Shown here piece by piece: positions 1 to 5,213 of a stretch of DNA of 5,213 nt. The stretch covers positions 1 to 5,213 of the forward strand of contig JAILIO010000171.1 in assembly GCA_024695225.1 (NCBI GenBank). Direction: 5' to 3'. The notes under the pieces are model-generated. The model made no database searches. It was not told the DNA's origin and saw only the letters and a program-made list of their open reading frames with translations. Each line of letters starts with the position of its first letter. Positions within the stretch are counted from its first letter, which is position 1. A program made the translations under genes and the position numbers. The stretch comes from Lachnospiraceae bacterium. Lineage in GTDB: Bacteria > Bacillota > Clostridia > Lachnospirales > Lachnospiraceae.

Positions 1-8
1 TATGCTTC

Positions 9-44
9 AAAAATACGGCAGTCTTCGATTGAAGGCTGCCGTAT
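9..44 (-). terminator. Rho-independent terminator after ftsH
   Basis: On the minus strand, downstream of the ftsH stop, a 14-bp stem (arms 44-31 and 26-13, one C-A mismatch) with a 4-nt loop is followed directly by five T residues (13-9). The opposite strand lacks a U-run after the stem, so it is oriented to end transcription coming from ftsH. It probably ends the pyrG-ftsH transcript. Confidence 0.87.
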
Positions 45-66
45 CTTAAAGACTGTCGTATCTTAA
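33..66 (-). repeat. 17-bp tandem repeat duplicating the 5' arm of the terminator
   Basis: Positions 33-49 and 50-66 are adjacent copies of a 17-bp unit with 15 of 17 bases identical (plus-strand form AGRCTGYCGTATCTTAA). The inner copy supplies the 5' arm of the terminator stem. The outer copy could pair with the same 3' arm (13-25), also with one mismatch, but with a larger loop of about 22 nt. This gives two alternative terminator stems. Confidence 0.75.
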
Positions 67-82
67 GATCCTGATATTTGTT

Positions 83-3000
83 TTATTTGCTGTCCGGGTC
101 CGCTACTCCCGAGAAAACCCCGCGGCCCCCGCTGTTTCCGGAACCTGTGCCGCTGCCGGATTTTCCATCTGTCTGATTCCCGGAGACATCCCCGCTACCT
201 GCAGAGCCACTGCTTTGACCTGCTGAAGATGCCCCAAAACCGGCTGCCGCTGCACTGCCTGCTCCGGCTGCAGGGCCGCCCGCTGCAGGATTCCCTGCTC
301 CAGCTGCAGTACCGCCTGCTACAGTACCGCCTGCTCCAACTGCAGAGCCGCCCGCTGCAGGATTGCCTACTCCGGTTGCAGTACCGCCCGATACAGGACC
401 GCCTGCTCCAACTGCAGGGCCGCCTGTTGCATCACCATCTGCTCCGTTTGCAGGATCCGCTCCTCGCCCCGCCACAGGATTCATATGATTGCTCCCCAGG
501 GTGTCATTTTCCGGGGGCATAAAAGGAAGCCTTGTCTCGTTGTTGTATGCCTGCTGCGGTGTCAGAGGCTGCTGTCTCTTCACGGCATCATCCATGTGCT
601 CTCTGTAAGAGTATCCCTTCTGCCCCGGTGCACTGTTCTGTCCGGGCTGCACAGGGTAGTTCTGAGTTCCCGGCTGCACGGGGTAGTTCTGATTTCCCGG
701 CTGGAGCATCCCCGACTGAGGCACCTGGGTTCCGTTCTGCACCGGCTGCCCGGCATAGTTCTGTCCCGGCTGCGCAGGGTAGTTCTGATTTCCCGGCTGG
801 GGCATCCCCGGCTGAGGCACCTGGGTTCCGTTCTGCGCCTGCTGCCCCGGGTAGTTCTGTCCCGGCTGCGCAGGGTAGTTCTGATTTCCCGGCTGGGGCA
901 TCCCCGCCGCATATCCCGGTGCGCTTCCCTGTCCGGGCTGCGCAGGATAGTTCTGTCCCGGCTGCGCAGGGTAGTTCTGATTTCCCGGCTGGGGCATCCC
1001 TGTCTGAGGCCCCGGATTTCCGCTCTGCACCTGCTGCCCCGGCGTACTCTGGCCAGAAGGCAGGTTTCCGGAGGAACTTCCGCTCTCCCCCTTATCCCCG
1101 CTTAAGCCCCCGTAGACGCCGGCCTTTTCCATGGACTCCCTGACGATGGCCGCCTCACGGTTCTCCTCAACCTCAGGAAGGCCTCTCTCCTTCCTGTATA
1201 TCTCCATAAATTCGCGGCCGGTTATGGATTCTCTCTCGATCAGGTGAGCAGCCAGCCTGTCCAAAAGCTTACGGTTCTCCTTCAGAAGCTTCTTCGCTTC
1301 CTTGTAAGCTTCTTTCAGGATCTTCATCACTTCTTCATCGATCTCCGCCTCGGTGACATCCGAGCAGTCCAGCACGGTCCTGCCGTCCAGATATCTGCTC
1401 TCCGTCCTCTGCAGTCCTATGAGGCCGAATTTCTTGCTCATGCCGTACTGAGTCACCATTGCCCTGGCGATGGTGGTTGCCTTTTCGATATCGTTTGCCA
1501 CCCCTGTGGTGACTGTATCAAACACCACATCCTCCGCGGCCCTGCCTCCCAGCAGACCCACCAGCCTGTCGTGCAGTTCAGCTGCGGTATCCAGATACTT
1601 TTCCTCCTCAGGGACCTGCATCACATAACCCAGAGCCCCCATGGTACGTGGCACAATGGTGATCTTCTGCACCGGCTCCGAATTCTTCTGAAGGGCGGCA
1701 ATAAGGGCGTGACCGGTCTCGTGGTAAGCCACTATCTTCTTCTCTTTTTCCGAGAGCACACGATCCTTCTTTTCCTTGCCCACCAGCACCTGTTCAACAG
1801 CGTTGAAAAGATCCCTCTGGGAAACGGCGTTCCGGCCGTCCTTTACCGCGTTGATGGCGGACTCGTTTATCATATTTGCAAGGTCCGATCCCACGGCGCC
1901 GCTGGTTGCCAGGGCGATGGCGTGGAGATCGGCAGTCTCGTCCATGTGTATGCTCTTTGCGTGGACTCTGAGTATCTCCTCTCTTCCCTTGAGATCCGGC
2001 TTGTCCACTATTATCCGCCTGTCAAAACGTCCGGGCCTGAGGAGAGCCTTGTCCAGGATCTCAGGACGGTTTGTGGCGGCCAGTATCATTATTCCTTTTT
2101 TGGCATCAAAGCCATCCATCTCCGAAAGGAGCTGGTTCAGGGTCTGCTCCCTCTCTTCATTTCCGCCTCCGTACTTGGAATCACGGCTCCGGCCGATGGC
2201 GTCTATCTCGTCAATAAACACTATGCAGGGGGCATTCTTCTCGGCTTCTTTGAAAAGATCCCTGACTCGGGATGCTCCCACGCCCACATAGAGTTCAATG
2301 AAATCGGAACCTGTGAGGGAAAAGAAAGGGACATGGGCTTCACCGGCCACAGCTCTTGCCAGAAGGGTCTTTCCCGTTCCGGGAGGGCCCACCAGAAGCG
2401 CTCCCTTGGGAAGCCTTGCGCCTATCTTTGCATATCTTCCGGGGTTGTGCAGAAAATCCACAACCTCTACAAGAGATTCCTTGGCTTCGTCTGCGCCTGC
2501 CACATCTGCAAAGGTGACTCCGGTTTCTTTCTGGACATAGACCTTTGCCCTGCTCTTTCCGACGCCCATCCCCATGATGCCGTCCCCGCCGCCTAAGTGT
2601 CTCGACAGCCGGGAGAAGAGGAACCACAAAAGCAGGATGGGCAAGATATATGTCAGAAGAATGGACAGAAGGATACCGGAACTGTCCTGAACCTCACCGT
2701 TTACCTCAATGCCGTGTTCCAAAAGCCTTGCGGTCAGGGTTTCATCGTCTTCCACCTTCCCGGTGTAGTAGGTGACAGAACCGTAGTACAGGTTGTTGGT
2801 GTTCTCTGCGCCTTTGGGAGTGATCTCAACCCTGTCTGATTCGATCCGGACGGAGGAGATCCTGTCCTCCTCCATCATTTTTATGAATTCGTTGTAAGAG
2901 ATCTCGCGATGGGTGCTGCCGTTTATGCTGCGCATAAAAAAACTGACGATCAGGATCGTCACCAGCACTGCCAGCACCAGAAGCATGAAGTTCTGTTTTC

Positions 3001-3124
3001 TGGGATCCTGGCCGTTATTTCCGTTTCCGTTACTGCCGTTCTGATTTCCGTTCTGATTCCCGGGGGAATTGCCGCCGTTCTGCCCCCCCGGGTAATCACC
3101 CTGCATATCAAATCTGTTGATCAT
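83..3124 (-). CDS. ftsH: FtsH ATP-dependent zinc metalloprotease with very long repetitive C-terminal tail
   Basis: Membrane-anchored AAA+ protease of 1013 residues that by family unfolds and degrades membrane and short-lived cytoplasmic proteins as a hexamer. Visible in order: Asn/Gly/Gln-rich N-terminus (about 8-41); first membrane segment (46-64); extracytoplasmic domain (about 65-149); second membrane segment (150-171); AAA+ domain with Walker A GPPGTGKT (246-253), pore loop YVGVG (279-283), Walker B IVFIDEID (301-308) and arginine fingers R366/R369; M41 protease domain with HETGH (468-472) and probable third zinc ligand D545. The core ends near 665. The remaining ~345 residues are a low-complexity tail with two repeat families, far beyond the usual 600-700 total. 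The ATG at 3124 was chosen because GAGGG lies 7 nt upstream; an in-frame TTG at 3160 would add 12 residues but lies inside a duplicated segment. No terminator separates it from pyrG. Core identity is near certain; the tail's role is unknown. Confidence 0.97.
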   Translation of the reverse strand: MINRFDMQGDYPGGQNGGNSPGNQNGNQNGSNGNGNNGQDPRKQNFMLLVLAVLVTILIVSFFMRSINGSTHREISYNEFIKMMEEDRISSVRIESDRVEITPKGAENTNNLYYGSVTYYTGKVEDDETLTARLLEHGIEVNGEVQDSSGILLSILLTYILPILLLWFLFSRLSRHLGGGDGIMGMGVGKSRAKVYVQKETGVTFADVAGADEAKESLVEVVDFLHNPGRYAKIGARLPKGALLVGPPGTGKTLLARAVAGEAHVPFFSLTGSDFIELYVGVGASRVRDLFKEAEKNAPCIVFIDEIDAIGRSRDSKYGGGNEEREQTLNQLLSEMDGFDAKKGIMILAATNRPEILDKALLRPGRFDRRIIVDKPDLKGREEILRVHAKSIHMDETADLHAIALATSGAVGSDLANMINESAINAVKDGRNAVSQRDLFNAVEQVLVGKEKKDRVLSEKEKKIVAYHETGHALIAALQKNSEPVQKITIVPRTMGALGYVMQVPEEEKYLDTAAELHDRLVGLLGGRAAEDVVFDTVTTGVANDIEKATTIARAMVTQYGMSKKFGLIGLQRTESRYLDGRTVLDCSDVTEAEIDEEVMKILKEAYKEAKKLLKENRKLLDRLAAHLIERESITGREFMEIYRKERGLPEVEENREAAIVRESMEKAGVYGGLSGDKGESGSSSGNLPSGQSTPGQQVQSGNPGPQTGMPQPGNQNYPAQPGQNYPAQPGQGSAPGYAAGMPQPGNQNYPAQPGQNYPGQQAQNGTQVPQPGMPQPGNQNYPAQPGQNYAGQPVQNGTQVPQSGMLQPGNQNYPVQPGTQNYPVQPGQNSAPGQKGYSYREHMDDAVKRQQPLTPQQAYNNETRLPFMPPENDTLGSNHMNPVAGRGADPANGADGDATGGPAVGAGGPVSGGTATGVGNPAAGGSAVGAGGTVAGGTAAGAGNPAAGGPAAGAGSAAAAGFGASSAGQSSGSAGSGDVSGNQTDGKSGSGTGSGNSGGRGVFSGVADPDSK
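245..424 (-). repeat. 72-bp tandem repeats encoding 24-residue Gly/Ala-rich units in the FtsH tail
   Basis: Two full units (353-424 and 281-352; FtsH residues 901-924 and 925-948) match at 64 of 72 bases, followed by a partial third unit (about 245-280). Each protein unit runs GG-x-A-V-G-A-G-G and ends in GNPAA. Smaller CTGCAG-containing subrepeats are visible inside the units. Residues 901-978 have no charged side chains. Sequence composition differs from the 96-bp array, so this is a second, independent repeat family. Confidence 0.92.
617..1000 (-). repeat. Four tandem 96-bp repeats encoding 32-residue Pro/Gln/Asn/Tyr units in the FtsH tail
   Basis: Units lie at 905-1000, 809-904, 713-808 and 617-712, coding FtsH residues 709-740, 741-772, 773-804 and 805-836. 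Each starts G-M-(P/L)-Q-P-G-N-Q-N-Y and contains N-Y-P-(A/V)-Q-P-G subunits. A 53-bp stretch is identical in the first three units (948-1000, 852-904, 756-808). The 809-904 and 713-808 units agree at 90 of 96 bases. The fourth unit is the most diverged. The period is a multiple of three, so unit gain or loss would keep the frame. FtsH residues 681-835 contain no Lys, Arg, His, Asp or Glu. The near identity suggests recent duplication or ongoing homogenisation. Confidence 0.95.
3008..3088 (-). repeat. Asn/Gly/Gln low-complexity stretch near the FtsH N-terminus
   Basis: Codes for FtsH residues 13-39, almost entirely Gly, Asn, Gln and Ser, built from short repeats of CAGAACGG and GGAAAY type. 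It lies before the first membrane segment, so it should be cytoplasmic. FtsH proteins usually have only a few residues there. Confidence 0.8.
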
Positions 3125-3208
3125 AAACTTTCCCTCAAATCTATACCGGATCCACCACAAACCTGTCGATGATAATCTTTCCTTCAGATCTGTACCGGAT
3201 CCACCACA
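3109..3208 (-). repeat. 49-bp tandem duplication covering the ftsH ribosome binding site and start codon
   Basis: Copy B (3159-3109) holds the real ftsH ribosome binding site, ATG and first codons. Copy A (3208-3158) lies immediately upstream at a 49-bp offset. Over 51 aligned bases, 44 agree. Both begin TGTGGTGGATCCGGTA. Copy A keeps GAAGGAAAG, but the position of the ATG is ATC (3173-3171), so it cannot start translation there. A possible third, degraded trace is the 11-base match ATCCGGTATAG at 3255-3245. Confidence 0.92.
3132..3136 (-). promoter_or_regulatory. Ribosome binding site of ftsH
   Basis: GAGGG on the minus strand, 7 nt before the ATG at 3124. It decides the start of ftsH over the in-frame TTG at 3160, which has no comparable site at proper spacing. 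Confidence 0.8.
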
Positions 3209-3209
3209 T
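3141..3209 (-). CDS. Possible 22-codon leader ORF upstream of ftsH
   Basis: An ATG at 3209 opens a frame that begins MWWIRYRSEGKIII and stops at TAG (3143-3141), 16 nt before the ftsH ATG. The ORF spans copy A of the 49-bp duplication and the start of copy B. It is not in the ftsH frame. The upstream purines (AGGG, only 2 nt from the ATG) make a poorly spaced ribosome binding site, so translation is uncertain. If it is translated, ribosomes would terminate next to the ftsH ribosome binding site, a layout compatible with translational coupling. It may simply be a by-product of the duplication. Confidence 0.2.
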   Translation of the reverse strand: MWWIRYRSEGKIIIDRFVVDPV

Positions 3210-3236
3210 TTCCCTGATCAAAGCAATGAGCATTGT

Positions 3237-3264
3237 TTCATATGCTATACCGGATATGTGACAA
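3237..3264 (-). promoter_or_regulatory. Weak candidate sigma-A-type promoter in the pyrG-ftsH gap
   Basis: On the minus strand TTGTCA (3264-3259, one base from TTGACA) is followed after 16 bp by TATGAA (3242-3237, four of six matches to TATAAT). It sits just after the pyrG stop and would give a leader of about 110 nt containing the duplicated segment. The match is modest and could be chance. Confidence 0.2.
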
Positions 3265-3272
3265 AAATATGT

Positions 3273-4895
3273 TCAGACCTTACCGTCTATATTCCGCCTC
3301 TTTTCCAGAGCAGCCTCCACAAAACCTTTGAAAAGAGGATGGGGCCTGTTGGGCCTTGATTTAAACTCAGGATGAGCCTGGGTAGCCACAAAGAACGGGT
3401 GATCCGGGCATTCTATCATCTCAACGATCCTTCCGTCGGGAGATAATCCCGAAAGCAGGAGTCCCGCCTTTGTCAGTGCCTCTCTGTAGTCATTATTTAC
3501 CTCGTAACGGTGGCGATGGCGCTCACTGATGTTTTCCGAACCGTAAAGCTGATACGCCTTTGACCTCTTGTCCAGCACGCAGGGGCATGCGCCACGCCTA
3601 AGTGTCCCTCCGATATCTTCCACTCCGTTCTGATCCGGCATAAGTGCGATAACCGGATATTTGGTGTCGGGGTTGAACTCCACGGAATCGGCGTTTTCAA
3701 GCTTTGCCACATCCCGGGCATACTCTATTATCGCCAGCTGAAGTCCCAGGCAGAGCCCCAGATAGGGGATGTTGTTCTCCCGGGCATATCTGATGGCGCA
3801 GATCATTCCTTCTATGCCTCTGTCCCCGAAGCCTCCGGGTACCAGTATCCCATCGATGCCGCGGAAGACTTCGCTCACGTTCTCATCGGTTACCCTCTCG
3901 GAATCCACCCACCTGATATGGACAACGGACTTGGTGAAGATACCGCCGTGTTTCAGCGCTTCCACAACACTGAGATAGGCGTCGTGAAGAGTTGTATATT
4001 TGCCGACCAGAGCCACATTGACTTCCTCCTCCGGGGCGCGCATATTCTCCACCATGGCGGTCCAGTCCTGAAGATCCGGCTCGGGGCACGGAAGGTTCAG
4101 ACACTCACACACCACCTGGGCTATCCGCTCCTTTTCCAGCATAAGCGGCGCTTCGTAAAGGTAATCCAGATCCATGTTCTGAAGCACATGATCCGCAGGA
4201 AGGTTGCAGAACAGGGAAACCTTGTCCCTGAGTCCCGCGCTCAGAGGATACTCTGTCCTGAGCACCAGCACATCCGGCTGTATACCCATTGCCAGAAGTG
4301 ATTTGACGGACATCTGGGTGGGCTTGGTCTTCATTTCCTGCGAACACTTGAGATAGGGGATCAGGGTCACATGGATCAGGGCCGTGTTGCCCGGGCCCAT
4401 TTCATGCCTGAACTGCCTTATGGCTTCCAGGAAGGGCTGGCTTTCGATATCACCGACGGTGCCGCCCACTTCGATTATGGCCACCCTGGTCTCATCGTCC
4501 GTATAATCCCTGAAAAATCTGCTCTTTATCTCATTCGTGATGTGGGGGATGACCTGCACGGTGCCTCCGCCGTAGTCTCCCCGGCGCTCCTTCTGAAGCA
4601 CTGACCAGTAAACCTTGCCGGTGGTGACATTTGAGCGCTTGTCCAGATTCTCGTCTATGAACCGCTCGTAATGACCCAGATCAAGGTCTGTTTCCGTGCC
4701 GTCCTCAGTGACGAACACTTCACCGTGCTGCACCGGATTCATTGTTCCGGGGTCAATATTTATATAAGGGTCGAATTTCTGCATGGTGACCTTGAAACCC
4801 CTTGCCTTCAGCAAACGTCCAAGAGACGCGGCAGTTATGCCCTTTCCCAGTCCGGATACCACACCACCTGTGACAAACACGTATTTGATCCCCAT
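3273..4895 (-). CDS. pyrG: CTP synthase (glutamine-hydrolysing)
   Basis: Converts UTP to CTP using ATP and ammonia released from glutamine, the last step of de novo cytidine nucleotide synthesis in the cytoplasm; the family works as a tetramer. The 540-residue length is normal. The N-terminal synthetase domain (about 1-267) shows the start GIKYVFVTGGVVSGLGKG with P-loop K18, a LDLGHYERF segment with probable Mg ligand D72, and EVGGTVGDIES with E142. The C-terminal class I glutamine amidotransferase domain (about 292-535) shows the oxyanion loop PGGFGDRG (353-360), nucleophile C382 in GLCLG, and the H508/E510 pair in AHPE. All key residues are present, so it is predicted active. The ATG at 4895 is preceded by AAGGAG at 7 nt and fits the family N-terminus; the frame stays open 23 codons further upstream but that stretch is not PyrG-like. 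ftsH follows after 148 bp without a terminator. Confidence 0.98.
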   Translation of the reverse strand: MGIKYVFVTGGVVSGLGKGITAASLGRLLKARGFKVTMQKFDPYINIDPGTMNPVQHGEVFVTEDGTETDLDLGHYERFIDENLDKRSNVTTGKVYWSVLQKERRGDYGGGTVQVIPHITNEIKSRFFRDYTDDETRVAIIEVGGTVGDIESQPFLEAIRQFRHEMGPGNTALIHVTLIPYLKCSQEMKTKPTQMSVKSLLAMGIQPDVLVLRTEYPLSAGLRDKVSLFCNLPADHVLQNMDLDYLYEAPLMLEKERIAQVVCECLNLPCPEPDLQDWTAMVENMRAPEEEVNVALVGKYTTLHDAYLSVVEALKHGGIFTKSVVHIRWVDSERVTDENVSEVFRGIDGILVPGGFGDRGIEGMICAIRYARENNIPYLGLCLGLQLAIIEYARDVAKLENADSVEFNPDTKYPVIALMPDQNGVEDIGGTLRRGACPCVLDKRSKAYQLYGSENISERHRHRYEVNNDYREALTKAGLLLSGLSPDGRIVEMIECPDHPFFVATQAHPEFKSRPNRPHPLFKGFVEAALEKRRNIDGKV

Positions 4896-5018
4896 CTCAC
4901 TTCTCCTTGCCTTAAAATATTTTATGGGGCCTTCCGACACACCGCTCACCAGTGTTCGGGACACCCCGGCTTCTGCTTTTTCGTTATCATGTTTTGTTGT
5001 AACTGTTCCGACCCCGGA
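4896..5018 (-). other. Intergenic region upstream of pyrG
   Basis: This 123-bp gap contains the pyrG ribosome binding site and an imperfect inverted repeat (4934-4942 with 4952-4959, eight pairs and one bulged base, 9-nt loop). The hairpin is not followed by a T-run on the minus strand, so it does not look like an intrinsic terminator. A TAAAAT element lies near 4915-4924, but no -35 box is visible at proper spacing. I see no convincing promoter or attenuator here. Confidence 0.5.
4903..4908 (-). promoter_or_regulatory. Ribosome binding site of pyrG
   Basis: AAGGAG on the minus strand, 7 nt before the ATG at 4895. It supports this start over the longer in-frame opening that reaches 4964. Confidence 0.88.
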
Positions 5019-5213
5019 TCACTCCGCAGCCTCTGCAGCCTCTGTGGACCCGCTCTCCTCTGTCTCCACAAGACCTTCAACCGTCTCAGCTTCGGAAATG
5101 ACGGTCTCTGCCACCACTTCCTCCGCGGTCTCCGTCTCCTCTTCAGCATTGATCCCGCACATGATCTCTATCATTTCCTCCGCGGTCATGGAGGTTGAAA
5201 GGTCGTATATACC
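5019..5213 (-). CDS. C-terminal end of an unidentified gene with a glutamate-rich tail (partial, cut by the window edge)
   Basis: An open frame of 64 codons enters from the right edge and stops at TGA (5021-5019), 123 bp before pyrG and on the same strand. The visible peptide begins GIYDLSTSMTAEEMIEIMCG and then becomes a simple acidic tail of Glu, Ala, Thr and Val. I count 19 Glu, one Asp and no Lys, Arg or His. Codons end mostly in G or C, like the neighbours, which supports real coding. I do not recognise the protein. In Bacillus the gene before pyrG is rpoE, the RNA polymerase delta subunit, which also ends in an acidic tail, but that tail is Asp/Glu mixed and the first 20 residues here do not resemble the delta-subunit sequence I know. 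Position and charge make delta a weak candidate only. The N-terminal part is outside the window. Confidence 0.7.
   Translation of the reverse strand, partial: GIYDLSTSMTAEEMIEIMCGINAEEETETAEEVVAETVISEAETVEGLVETEESGSTEAAEAAE

Noticed and set aside
617..1000. CRISPR-like array from regularly spaced identical segments
   Set aside because: The identical 53-bp cores are joined by related, in-frame coding sequence rather than unique spacers, and the array codes for a periodic protein tail inside ftsH.
229..1143. Several plus-strand frames (and a minus-strand frame at 580-912) with repetitive Arg/Leu/Ser/Ala-rich products
   Set aside because: They are alternate-frame readings of the 72- and 96-bp arrays. 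Because the units are multiples of three, any frame without a stop stays open; FtsH is the frame continuous with a real domain.
1137..1200. Frameshift or fusion at the junction between the FtsH core and tail
   Set aside because: The frame passes smoothly from the charged C-terminal helices into the tail without a stop, duplicated start or abrupt base-use change, so a simple sequencing frameshift is unlikely to have created it.
1244..2596. A 450-codon open frame on the plus strand opposite the FtsH core
   Set aside because: It lies fully antisense to the conserved AAA+/protease coding region, has no recognisable domain or ribosome binding site, and is best explained as a shadow of GC-rich ftsH codons.
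3140..3166. Promoter TCGACA-18 bp-TATAGA directly upstream of ftsH
   Set aside because: It would place transcription start at or inside the ribosome binding site, and its elements fall within the duplicated segment, so the match is likely chance.
4105..4347. Small minus- and plus-strand frames within pyrG
   Set aside because: They overlap the conserved CTP synthase coding sequence in other frames and have no supporting start signals.
4896..4964. Longer PyrG start at 4964 adding 23 residues
   Set aside because: PyrG proteins begin with the (G/T)KYVFVTGGVVS motif, and the ATG at 4895 has a well-spaced AAGGAG. The extension has no family similarity.
4896..5018. CTP-responsive attenuator of the kind known upstream of Bacillus pyrG
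   Set aside because: That mechanism needs a G-run at the transcript start and a terminator hairpin with a U-run in the leader. The inverted repeat here has no U-run after it and no promoter placing a G-run at +1 was seen.

Overview
The window carries one gene cluster, all on the minus strand. It reads from the right edge to the left: the C-terminal end of an unidentified gene with a very acidic tail (to 5019), then pyrG (CTP synthase, 4895 to 3273), then ftsH (membrane-bound AAA+ zinc protease, 3124 to 83), then a Rho-independent terminator (about 9-49). Purine-rich ribosome binding sites of the AAGGAG/GAGGG kind, the family flavour of both proteins and the fairly GC-rich coding sequence suggest a Firmicute of class Clostridia, perhaps Lachnospiraceae. 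That placement is inference from protein style; no rRNA or marker search was possible.

pyrG is ordinary and looks fully functional. The 148-bp gap between pyrG and ftsH shows no terminator, so the two genes may be co-transcribed and end at the shared terminator on the left. The gap is not ordinary. It holds a 49-bp direct tandem duplication that includes the ftsH ribosome binding site, start codon and first codons. The upstream copy keeps the Shine-Dalgarno-like purines, but its ATG equivalent is ATC. This arrangement also creates a 22-codon leader ORF that stops just before the real ftsH ribosome binding site.

The most striking feature is the FtsH protein. Its membrane, AAA+ and protease core is complete and matches the family up to about residue 665. 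It is followed by about 345 residues of low-complexity sequence, which brings the protein to 1013 residues against roughly 600-700 for typical FtsH. The tail contains four 32-residue Pro/Gln/Asn/Tyr repeats encoded by a 96-bp tandem array, a short charged non-repetitive island, and a Gly/Ala-rich part with 24-residue (72-bp) repeats. The N-terminus before the first membrane segment is also extended and Asn/Gly/Gln-rich. Both extensions should lie on the cytoplasmic side, so this is a membrane protease flanked by predicted disordered chains.

No mobile element, CRISPR array, tRNA or rRNA was seen. The long plus-strand reading frames lie opposite ftsH and pyrG and look like shadows.
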